A DNA stretch of 5,232 bases from HyVt-337 sp964428895. GTDB lineage: Bacteria > Planctomycetota > Phycisphaerae > SM23-33. The notes under the pieces are model-generated. The model worked only from the letters and a program-made list of their open reading frames with translations, did not search any database and had not been told where the DNA came from. Within the stretch, counting starts at the first letter, position 1. The number at the start of each line of letters is the position of its first letter. Below are positions 1 through 5,232 of the stretch, one piece after another. The stretch is taken from positions 1 to 5,232 of the forward strand of contig CAYRZU010000132.1 of the NCBI GenBank assembly GCA_964428895.1, in the 5' to 3' direction. A program made the position numbers and the translations under genes.

Positions 1-2
1 CG

Positions 3-674
3 TCGAAGATCCTCGAGAACACCTTCCGCTGCGTGAACATCGCCCTGGTCAACGAACTGAAGATGCTGTTCGACCGCATGGGCATCGACGTGTGGGAAGT
101 CGTCCGCGCCGCGGCCACCAAGCCGTTCGGCTTCACCGCGTTCTACCCGGGCCCGGGGCTGGGCGGCCATTGCATTCCCATCGACCCGTTCTATCTGTCC
201 TGGAAGGCCCGCCAGTATGAGATGTCCACGCGATTCATCGAATTGGCCGGCGAGGTCAACGTGGGCATGCCGCGCTTCGTGATCACTAAGCTCATGGACG
301 CCCTCAACGATAAGGGCAAGGCCCTCAAGGGCGCCAAGATTCTCGTCCTGGGCCTGGCCTACAAGAAGGACATCGACGACGTCCGCGAAAGCCCCTCCCT
401 GGAACTGATCGAACTGCTGCAGGCCAAGGGCGCCAAGGTCGACTACAACGACCCGCACTGCCCCCGCACCCACAAGATGCGCGAGCACGACCTGAAGATG
501 ACCAGCAAGAAGCTCTCGCCGAAGATGTTGGCGAGCTACGATGCGGTTCTGATTAGCACCGACCACACCAGCTACGACTACAAACAAATCGTTCGCCACG
601 CCCAACTCGTGGTCGACACCCGCAACGCCACCGCCGGCGTCAAGACCGGCAGGAGCAAGATCGTTAAGGCGTAG
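3..674 (+). CDS. wbpA: UDP-N-acetylglucosamine-type nucleotide-sugar 6-dehydrogenase, C-terminal part (5' end outside window)
   Basis: This family oxidises C6 of a UDP-hexose to the uronate in two NAD-dependent steps in the cytoplasm, supplying UDP-uronic acids for surface polysaccharide. The reading frame is open to the left edge. A GTG at 33 lies inside the conserved helix ENTFRCVNIALVNEL and is not the start. The visible 223 residues hold the central domain with the catalytic-cysteine loop GPGLGGHCIPIDP (Cys codon 171-173). The C-terminal domain follows, with ILVLGLAYKKDIDDVRESPS at about codons 336-395 and the end-of-domain region VDYNDPH. The NAD-binding Rossmann domain is missing because of the window edge. 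The FYPGPGLGGHCIPIDPFYL context fits WbpA/UDP-GlcNAc dehydrogenases better than short Ugd enzymes, but the exact sugar is inferred and the symbol is provisional. The gene ends with TAG and is followed by a strong terminator, so it is the last gene of its transcript. Confidence 0.93.
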   Translation, partial: SKILENTFRCVNIALVNELKMLFDRMGIDVWEVVRAAATKPFGFTAFYPGPGLGGHCIPIDPFYLSWKARQYEMSTRFIELAGEVNVGMPRFVITKLMDALNDKGKALKGAKILVLGLAYKKDIDDVRESPSLELIELLQAKGAKVDYNDPHCPRTHKMREHDLKMTSKKLSPKMLASYDAVLISTDHTSYDYKQIVRHAQLVVDTRNATAGVKTGRSKIVKA

Positions 675-707
675 TCGTGTCCGCCGACAACGATAGCCGT
701 ACCTCAG

Positions 708-743
708 CGCGGTGGGTCTCCCGACCCGCCGCGTTTTCTTTTT
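708..743 (+). terminator. Rho-independent terminator after the nucleotide-sugar dehydrogenase
   Basis: An 11-bp GC-rich stem (708-718 with 723-733, one G-T pair) closes a 4-nt TCCC loop. It is followed directly by TTTTCTTTTT (734-743). It lies 33 nt after the dehydrogenase stop and is the only textbook intrinsic terminator in the window. It separates the upstream sugar gene from the tRNA-like element and the HEAT gene. Confidence 0.9.
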
Positions 744-794
744 GGATTTCGCATGATCTGCGGGGCACTTCGGGCACATAGTTACGGAATGCAC

Positions 795-864
795 GGGCGG
801 GTAGGTTAAATGGAAAGACCGGCCGTTCCGGCGGCAAGTGCAGGTTCGAGTCCTCCCCCGCCCA
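795..864 (+). tRNA. tRNA-like gene with shortened anticodon arm (isotype undetermined; possible pseudo-tRNA)
   Basis: The 70-nt element folds as a tRNA. The acceptor stem is 7 bp, all G-C (795-801 with 857-863). Positions 8-9 are TA. The D stem is GGTT/GACC (804-807, 817-820), with a loop holding A14, A15, GG and A21 equivalents. The T arm (840-856) has the loop TTCGAGT. The discriminator is A864, and CCA is not encoded. A15 and T839 could form the Levitt pair. The anticodon arm is odd: the best stem, GCCGT/GCGGC (822-826, 831-835), leaves a loop of only 4 nt (TCCG). A 4-bp version leaves 6 nt, and a third pairing (822-825 with 829-832) leaves 3. No pairing gives a 7-nt loop with T33, so no anticodon can be read. 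The T stem also has a C-C mismatch (841/855). It may be a decayed tRNA, a non-decoding tRNA-like RNA, or a gene with an assembly error in the loop. Confidence 0.6.
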
Positions 865-890
865 GTTTAATTCGCAAGGGACCGACGACC

Positions 891-2264
891 ATGATCGACG
901 CGTCAAGAGCCGAAGAGCTGCCGGAGGATCTCGCGGCCAAGGTCCGCGCGCTTCTGGATGCCGCCGCGGCGAGCGCCGACCGTTGCGCCGACGCGATAGG
1001 GGACTTGTCGGCGCTGGGGGCCCAGGCCGTCGATCCGCTCAAGGCGGCGCTGGCCGATGAGCGTCAGGCCGTGCGGCTACTAGCGGCCCAGGCCTTGTGC
1101 GAGATTGGCGACGAGCGGGCCCTCATGCCGTTGATCAGTTTCCTGTTCGCGCCCGAGCGGCTCCTGCCGGCCGTCGCGACCCAACGAGAGAAGGTCGGCA
1201 TGGAGGAGGTCGTTCGCACGCCGACCGCTCGGGCCATCCCGCAACTACGCGAGTTCCTGTTCAAAATGGCCCGCAAAGGCCACGGCTTCTGCCTCTTGAT
1301 TCTGGCTGGCGACGCCAACGACCCGGCCGTCTACGAGCGCATCGTCGATCTGTTCCGGGATCGCACCGCACACCTGGGGGGCCGGCGGGAGGCGCTGGAA
1401 ACCATGTGCCTCGTCGAGCCGGGCCGGGCGAGGGCCTACGTCATCGAGGCCCTGGGTGACGAGGCGTTCCGCCGGGCCAGTGGGGGGGCGTGGTGGGTGG
1501 CGATGCGGGACGGACACGTCATTCCGATCGAGGTGTGCCTGACGGGCTTTGATCGATCGACCGCCCATACCGGGCGGCTGGAAGCGGCCCGCCTGGTCTG
1601 TCGACATGGCGAGCAGGGCGCCGCCGTGCTGGCTCGGTTGCTCCGCGAGGGCAAGTCCGATGAAAAGGTGACGGCGGCCCTGGTGCTGCACCCGCAGGCC
1701 TATCCCGAGACCTTCGACGTCTTGCGGGATGAGTTGCTCTCCGGCCATCGTCAGGACAAGTGGATGCGCATGGTCGGGCGGATGCTGGTCCACCGGTTCG
1801 CTGAGCGTTTTCTGGCGTGGGTCGATGCGGCCGAGCCGGACCTGACCGACAACCCGGGCCTGATGCGGGCAATCGCCTTCGCACGCCTAGCCACCGACCG
1901 GTACGATCGCGACGACGTCCTGATCTGCGGTCAGCCCGAGCAGCAGCGGACGGTGCTCAAGGAACTCATCGCCGAACAGGGGGCGGCTGTCATTCCGATT
2001 CTTCGGCAAGTGCTGCGTCGCGCCCGACCAGCCAAGCCGGCCACGACCGCTTTCCGCTGGATGCGTCATTTCAAGGAAGCGGCCGAGCCGGCTGCCCCGG
2101 AGATGCTCGAATCCGAGCATTGGGGCGAGCGCAAAGCCGCGGTCGGCCTGCTGCGCCAATGGGGCAAGCTCACCGACGCACAGCGCGAGCGTGCCCTGGC
2201 CGACCCCCACATCGCCGTCCGCCACGCCGCCGTGGGCAGCCGCCACGGCGAGTTGGCCGACTGA
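891..2264 (+). CDS. HEAT-repeat (PBS-lyase-like) scaffold protein, function unknown
   Basis: The 457-residue product is soluble, with no signal peptide and no membrane segment. It looks almost entirely helical. Clear HEAT-type units occur near residues 34-85 (GAQAVDPLKAAL, then ERQAVRLLAAQALCEIGD), 228-266 (EQGAAVLARLLRE) and 360-378 (EQGAAVIPILRQVL). A last unit lies near 408-450 (RKAAVGLLRQWG, then DPHIAVRHAAVG). The middle, about 90-225, is less regular. HEAT arrays bind proteins or nucleic acids as curved scaffolds, and no catalytic motif is visible. The ATG at 891 is chosen because the earlier in-frame start near 810 lies within the tRNA-like element and its extra residues look non-coding. 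The ribosome site is weak, at best AAGGG at 876-880. The gene stands alone between a terminator and an AT-rich gap. The partner and role are unknown. The family assignment is firm at fold level only. Confidence 0.8.
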   Translation: MIDASRAEELPEDLAAKVRALLDAAAASADRCADAIGDLSALGAQAVDPLKAALADERQAVRLLAAQALCEIGDERALMPLISFLFAPERLLPAVATQREKVGMEEVVRTPTARAIPQLREFLFKMARKGHGFCLLILAGDANDPAVYERIVDLFRDRTAHLGGRREALETMCLVEPGRARAYVIEALGDEAFRRASGGAWWVAMRDGHVIPIEVCLTGFDRSTAHTGRLEAARLVCRHGEQGAAVLARLLREGKSDEKVTAALVLHPQAYPETFDVLRDELLSGHRQDKWMRMVGRMLVHRFAERFLAWVDAAEPDLTDNPGLMRAIAFARLATDRYDRDDVLICGQPEQQRTVLKELIAEQGAAVIPILRQVLRRARPAKPATTAFRWMRHFKEAAEPAAPEMLESEHWGERKAAVGLLRQWGKLTDAQRERALADPHIAVRHAAVGSRHGELAD

Positions 2265-2267
2265 CCG

Positions 2268-2297
2268 CCTCGGCCTCCACTTGCTGCCACGCCGAGG
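2268..2297 (+). terminator. Possible weak terminator hairpin after the HEAT gene
   Basis: A 7-bp stem CCTCGGC/GCCGAGG (2268-2274, 2291-2297) with a 16-nt loop begins 4 nt after the stop codon. There is no T tract, so it would be a poor intrinsic terminator. It may instead protect the mRNA end or be chance in GC-rich DNA. Confidence 0.25.
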
Positions 2298-2317
2298 GCA
2301 TAGGGCTCGCATCCCCA

Positions 2318-2400
2318 ATAAATCTCATAGCATCGCATAGTGATTATTAAATTTAGTTGGAATTTCAGTTTCCGGTCGGCCTCCCCGCGCTACAGTAAGG
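2318..2400 (+). promoter_or_regulatory. AT-rich upstream region with probable promoter for the HTH-ATPase gene
   Basis: Between two GC-rich genes the base composition drops sharply, most strongly over 2318-2371, as expected of a promoter and control region. The best -10 candidate is TACAGT at 2391-2396. It would start transcription near 2403 and fits the chosen start codon at 2435. No convincing -35 sits 16-18 nt upstream. An imperfect direct repeat is present: AATTTAGTT (2350-2358) and AATTTCAGTT (2361-2370). The motif CATAG recurs three times between 2299 and 2340. These could be operator half-sites, but this is inference. Confidence 0.35.
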
Positions 2401-2422
2401 GATGACAGGATTGCCAACGCCT

Positions 2423-2428
2423 GGGGAG
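2423..2428 (+). promoter_or_regulatory. Ribosome binding site deciding the ATPase start
   Basis: GGGGAG lies 6 nt before the ATG at 2435. An in-frame ATG at 2402 has no comparable site and would place this purine run inside the coding region. The start at 2435 is therefore preferred. Confidence 0.65.
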
Positions 2429-2434
2429 ACCATC

Positions 2435-3985
2435 ATGGGCAAGAAGGCAGCGACCAAGAAAGCCAAGAAGAGCAACGACACCGAGACGACCGAAGCCGCC
2501 GAGCATGACCTGCTGACCATGCCGGAGGCCATCGACCGCCTCAAGACCACGCGGGCGACCTTTTACCGATGGCTCAAGGCCGGCAGGATTCAGGGCGTCA
2601 AGGTGGGGCGCCAGTGGCGGTTCGATCGGGAGCAGATCGACCGGTTCCTTAGCGGTGAGGAGCCCGGCATCGATCTGACCGGGAACATTGGGCCGCTGCA
2701 TGCCCAACTCAACGAGCGCTATCGGGAACTGACCGGCCGGGACTTCGAAACCGCCGGCGACGTCTGCGACACCGTCGCTCTGATGATGCATCTGGCCGTG
2801 TGGATGCGGGCCAGCGACATCCACATCTCCCCGCGAATGCATGCCGATCCGACCACCCCGTCGGAAACCGAGGTCGAACAGGCGTCCGTCCGCTTCCGCG
2901 TCGACGGCGTGCTGCATCCAGTGGCCACCTTTGACCTGCGCCTCCTGCCCGTCATCATCTCCCGATGGAAGATCCTGGCCAAGTGCGACGTCCGCGAACG
3001 CGCCCTCCCGCAAGACGGGCGAATCACCGTCCGCATCGGCTCGGGCGATCTGCCCGAGCGTCCGCTCGACATCCGGGTGAACTTCCTGCCGGCCGCCCTG
3101 GGCGAATGCCTCACCGCGCGCCTGCTCGACCGAGAAGCCGTTAACATCTCGTTGGAGAAGTTGGGGTTCGAGGGCCCCGACCTGGACACCCTCCGGCGAG
3201 GCCTGTCGTCGCCTAACGGCTTCATCTTGGTGACCGGCCCAACCGGCTGCGGCAAGACCACCACGCTCTACGCGTGCCTTAGCGAAATCGTCAGCCCCGA
3301 GCTGAAGGTCATGAGCGTCGAAGATCCCGTTGAGTACCTGATACCGGGCGTCGTGCAGACGGCCCTCCGCCCGGAGGTGGGACTGACATTCCCGACCGTG
3401 ATCCGGGCGATGCTCCGGTCTGACCCCGACGCCGCCCTGGTCGGCGAGATCCGCGACGTCGATACCCTACACCTGTGCTTCCAGATGGCGCTGACCGGAC
3501 ACTTGGTGCTATCAACACTGCACACGCCGAGCGCGGCGGCCGGTCTGGAGCGAATGGTCAACGTCGGGTCCGAGCCGTACCTGGTCGGGGCAACGGTCAG
3601 GCTGGTCATGGCCCAGCGACTGGTCCGGAAGATGTGCGGCGAGTGCAGCCAACCCTCGCCGCCCGAGGACGAACAGGTGGATCGCGCCCGTGAACTGCTC
3701 AAAGGCAGCGGAATGAGCTGGTCCGACATGGCCGGCGGTTTTCGCGAGGCGGCGGGGTGCTCCAAGTGCGCCCAAACGGGTTATCACGGGCGCATGGGGC
3801 TGGTTGAGATTCTGGAAATGTCGCCCGAGATCGACCGCGCCCTCCGCCACGGCTTGGCCGCCGACGAACTCCAAGCCATCGCCGTCGGCCAAGGCATGAC
3901 CACTATGGCCGCCGATGGCATCCGCAAAGCGGCCGACGGTAAGACCACGCTGGAAGAAGTCCTCCGCGTGTTGGCGCTGCGGTGA
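2435..3985 (+). CDS. Excisionase-type HTH fused to a GspE/PilB-family secretion/pilus ATPase
   Basis: This 516-residue product is a hexameric-type motor ATPase of the type II secretion/type IV pilus family, with an unusual front end. Residues 1-13 are lysine-rich. Residues 26-72 form a MerR/excisionase-type helix-turn-helix (MPEAIDRLKTTRATFYRWL, then GVKVGRQWRFDREQIDRFL). The usual N2 domain follows, with RASDIHISP (125-133), RFRVDGVL (153-160) and LPQDGRI (191-197). An insert of about a dozen residues sits near 135-149. The motor core has Walker A GPTGCGKT (268-275), Asp box SVEDPVEY (294-301), Walker B with VGEIRD (336-341, Glu338), and His box TGHLVLSTLHT (354-364). Four cysteines form the zinc site of PilB/GspE proteins (401, 404, 442, 445). 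All ATPase motifs look intact, so activity is expected. No pilin or inner-membrane platform gene is adjacent. The HTH replaces the GspE/MshEN N-terminal domain that normally docks to the membrane platform. It may bind DNA or serve as a protein adaptor; this is unresolved. pdxJ starts 63 nt downstream. Confidence 0.93.
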   Translation: MGKKAATKKAKKSNDTETTEAAEHDLLTMPEAIDRLKTTRATFYRWLKAGRIQGVKVGRQWRFDREQIDRFLSGEEPGIDLTGNIGPLHAQLNERYRELTGRDFETAGDVCDTVALMMHLAVWMRASDIHISPRMHADPTTPSETEVEQASVRFRVDGVLHPVATFDLRLLPVIISRWKILAKCDVRERALPQDGRITVRIGSGDLPERPLDIRVNFLPAALGECLTARLLDREAVNISLEKLGFEGPDLDTLRRGLSSPNGFILVTGPTGCGKTTTLYACLSEIVSPELKVMSVEDPVEYLIPGVVQTALRPEVGLTFPTVIRAMLRSDPDAALVGEIRDVDTLHLCFQMALTGHLVLSTLHTPSAAAGLERMVNVGSEPYLVGATVRLVMAQRLVRKMCGECSQPSPPEDEQVDRARELLKGSGMSWSDMAGGFREAAGCSKCAQTGYHGRMGLVEILEMSPEIDRALRHGLAADELQAIAVGQGMTTMAADGIRKAADGKTTLEEVLRVLALR

Positions 3986-4048
3986 TGCAGACAGCCCCTT
4001 GACCCCACAGCCGAAGCGACCGATTCTGGTGGCCTGGGAGAAGACCCC

Positions 4049-4789
4049 ATGACCAAGCTGAGCGTGAACGTCAACAAGGTGGCGCTGCTGCGGAATACGC
4101 GGAACATTGGGATTCCCAGTGTGGTGGGCGCGGCGCAGGCGTGTATTGATGCGGGCTCGGACGGTATTACCGTTCATCCGCGGCCGGACCAGCGGCACAT
4201 TCGGCCGAGCGACGTGGATGACTTGGCTGCGATGCTGACGGTCGAGTTCAACATCGAAGGCAACCCCTTTGCCGAAGAGGGGGAGGGATACCCGGGCTTT
4301 CTGAACATCATCCGCAAGACCCGGCCCGCCCAGTGCACTATGGTGCCGGACACGCCCGGTCAATTCACCTCCGACCACGGCTGGGACCTTGCCAAGGACG
4401 GCGGCCGGCTCGTGCCCGTCCTGGCTGAACTGAAGGACCTCGGCATTCGCAGCAGCCTGTTCATGGATGCCGACTGCGAGCAGATCGCCCGGGCCGGCGA
4501 CCTTGGGGCCGACCGCATCGAGCTTTACACCGAGCCCTACGCGGCTGCCTTTGCCGCCGGGGATGCGGCCGAGCAGATCGATCGCTTTGCCGCGGCCGCC
4601 ACCAAGGCCACCGAGTGCGGCCTGGGCCTCAACGCTGGGCACGATCTGAACCTCGACAACCTTCCGACCTTCATCCGCGACGTTCCCAACATCCTGGAGA
4701 CCTCCATCGGCCACGCCCTCATCGCCGACGCCCTTCGCATGGGGTACGACGCAGCGGTCAAGGCCTACCTGAAGGCCCTGGCCGGCTAG
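4049..4789 (+). CDS. pdxJ: Pyridoxine 5'-phosphate synthase PdxJ
   Basis: PdxJ condenses 3-amino-2-oxopropyl phosphate with 1-deoxyxylulose 5-phosphate to make pyridoxine 5'-phosphate, the last ring-forming step of the DXP-dependent vitamin B6 pathway, in the cytoplasm. The 246-residue length is normal for this TIM-barrel family. Visible motifs are SVNVNKVALLRNTR (5-18), DGITVHPRPDQRHIR (38-52), FNIEG (67-71), TSDHGWDL (107-114), RIELYTEPYA (156-165), GLNAGHDLN (193-201) and SIGHALIADAL (219-229). His43, Glu70 and His198 align with the catalytic His-Glu-His of E. coli PdxJ. Asn9-Lys10 replaces the Asp-His of proteobacterial enzymes. This resembles the form I know from Bacteroidetes-type PdxJ, so it marks a subgroup and not a defect. 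GGGAG (4036-4040), 8 nt before the ATG, supports the start. No terminator separates it from the ATPase, so cotranscription is likely. Confidence 0.96.
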   Translation: MTKLSVNVNKVALLRNTRNIGIPSVVGAAQACIDAGSDGITVHPRPDQRHIRPSDVDDLAAMLTVEFNIEGNPFAEEGEGYPGFLNIIRKTRPAQCTMVPDTPGQFTSDHGWDLAKDGGRLVPVLAELKDLGIRSSLFMDADCEQIARAGDLGADRIELYTEPYAAAFAAGDAAEQIDRFAAAATKATECGLGLNAGHDLNLDNLPTFIRDVPNILETSIGHALIADALRMGYDAAVKAYLKALAG

Positions 4790-4793
4790 CGTG

Positions 4794-4810
4794 TTCTCGG
4801 CATCCGAGAA
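4794..4810 (+). terminator. Hairpin just after pdxJ, possible terminator
   Basis: A 7-bp perfect stem TTCTCGG/CCGAGAA (4794-4800, 4804-4810) with a 3-nt CAT loop begins 5 nt after the pdxJ stop. It has no T tract, so termination by it alone is uncertain. It could be an mRNA-end stabiliser. Confidence 0.35.
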
Positions 4811-4813
4811 TAG

Positions 4814-4844
4814 TTGGAAAACCGGGGTCCCAAGCCGGTAGAAT
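4814..4844 (+). promoter_or_regulatory. Putative sigma-70-type promoter for the downstream radical SAM gene
   Basis: TTGGAA (4814-4819) and TAGAAT (4839-4844) match four and five of six consensus positions of -35 and -10 boxes. The spacer is 19 nt, slightly long. Transcription would start near 4851, leaving a leader of about 90 nt before the GTG at 4941. The position straight after the pdxJ hairpin favours a new transcription unit. Confidence 0.4.
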
Positions 4845-4940
4845 TTGAGCCGAACGACCTCCCCGAGGTCTCTATCCAGACTACCGCGGCGACGGAACGC
4901 CTGTCCTTAATCCTACGCCCCGAAGAGAAGGGCGTCCCGA

Positions 4941-5232
4941 GTGCACACAGCCAACCCAACAACGGAAAGGCCACGCGCCTTTCGGCACGTGCTTTGCGTG
5001 TACCCGTATCGGCGAGAACTTCGCACGGCCGGTTTCGCGCCGCCGTTGGGGCTGGAGTACATCGCCACTGTCATTGAGCCTTTCGCCGAGCGGATTGAGG
5101 TGGTGGACCTTCGCTATGACCCGGGCGTAACGACGGACTTCATACGGCCGGATACGGACCTGGTCTGCTTTTCGGTCAATTGGGATCGCGACGCGGAATT
5201 CTGGCGCGAGCAAGTCCGTTCCGTACCACCCG
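4941..5232 (+). CDS. Probable B12-binding radical SAM protein, N-terminal part (cut by right edge)
   Basis: Only the first 97 residues are present. After a short leader, residues 16-80 look like the cobalamin-binding Rossmann-like domain that begins many B12-dependent radical SAM proteins. A beta strand (HVLCVYPY) is followed by FAPPLGLEYIATVIE, the usual PPLGL-x-YIA helix, then a second strand IEVVDLRYDP and a third DTDLVCFSVN. The DxHxxG cobalamin-ligand motif is not seen, which is common in this class. The radical SAM CxxxCxxC cluster would lie beyond the window, so the catalytic half is inferred. The start is GTG at 4941: an in-frame stop lies at 4908-4910, no ATG is available between, and the purine run GAGAAGGG (4925-4932) sits 8 nt upstream. 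The substrate cannot be predicted. A promoter-like pair upstream suggests its own transcript. Confidence 0.72.
   Translation, partial: MHTANPTTERPRAFRHVLCVYPYRRELRTAGFAPPLGLEYIATVIEPFAERIEVVDLRYDPGVTTDFIRPDTDLVCFSVNWDRDAEFWREQVRSVPP

Noticed and set aside
675..794. Promoter for the tRNA-like element
   Set aside because: No -35/-10 pair with acceptable spacing could be found after the terminator. CATAGT near 777 alone is too weak to annotate.
810..890. N-terminal extension of the HEAT protein to an upstream start
   Set aside because: The extra 27 codons lie largely within the tRNA-like element, are low-complexity Pro/Ser/Ala, and do not match the HEAT fold. The ATG at 891 is more plausible.
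664..906. 80-residue reading frame on the - strand
   Set aside because: It crosses the terminator and reads the tRNA-like element backwards. Its GEDSNLH string is the typical false peptide from an antisense T arm.
1245..1793. 182-residue open frame on the - strand within the HEAT gene
   Set aside because: It is a shadow of the HEAT frame. Its composition is Pro/Gly/Arg/His-rich with no recognisable motif.
2357..2396. TTGGAA (2357-2362) paired with TACAGT (2391-2396) as a -35/-10 set
   Set aside because: The spacing is 28 nt, too long for sigma-70 recognition. Only the -10 candidate is kept.
2402..2434. Earlier ATG for the HTH-ATPase
   Set aside because: It lacks a ribosome site and would start about where transcription is expected to begin. 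GGGGAG at 2423-2428 fits the ATG at 2435.
3512..4714. 400-residue open frame on the - strand
   Set aside because: It is antisense to the zinc-site half of the ATPase and nearly all of pdxJ, both with strong family motifs. Long antisense frames are expected in GC-rich coding DNA, and no family motif was seen in it.
4814..5077. 87-residue + strand frame overlapping the radical SAM start
   Set aside because: It starts at a TTG inside the promoter-like sequence, has no family motif, and overlaps the frame that does show the PPLGLEYIA signature.

Overview
The window is GC-rich and every supported gene lies on the + strand. Several features point to a deep-branching environmental bacterium, with Planctomycetota (Phycisphaerae-like) as the best guess: a PdxJ of the Asn-Lys type, a GspE/PilB-like ATPase fused to an excisionase-type helix-turn-helix, a HEAT-repeat protein, and a radical-SAM/B12 protein start. 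This lineage call is inference from sequence style; no phylogenetic marker is present.

Layout. Positions 3-674 hold the 3' part of a UDP-GlcNAc/UDP-glucose-type nucleotide-sugar 6-dehydrogenase (WbpA-like), cut by the left edge. A strong intrinsic terminator (708-743) follows. Next is a 70-nt tRNA-shaped element (795-864) with excellent acceptor, D and T features but an anticodon arm too short for a normal 7-nt loop. After it come a HEAT-repeat protein (891-2264), an AT-rich intergenic stretch that probably carries a promoter (2265-2434), and the HTH-GspE/PilB-like ATPase fusion (2435-3985). The gene for pyridoxine 5'-phosphate synthase, pdxJ (4049-4789), follows 63 nt later with no terminator between them. 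A hairpin and a promoter-like pair then precede the start of a probable B12-binding radical SAM protein (4941 to the right edge), which begins with GTG.

How the genes relate. The window does not look like one dedicated pathway. The dehydrogenase ends an upstream surface-polysaccharide unit. The HEAT protein appears to stand alone. The ATPase and pdxJ are spaced like a two-gene transcript, but no functional link between them is visible. No mobile element, CRISPR array, phage gene or toxin-antitoxin pair was seen.

The two observations most worth following are the tRNA-like gene with a shortened anticodon loop and the replacement of the usual N-terminal domain of a secretion/pilus ATPase by a DNA-binding-type helix-turn-helix.
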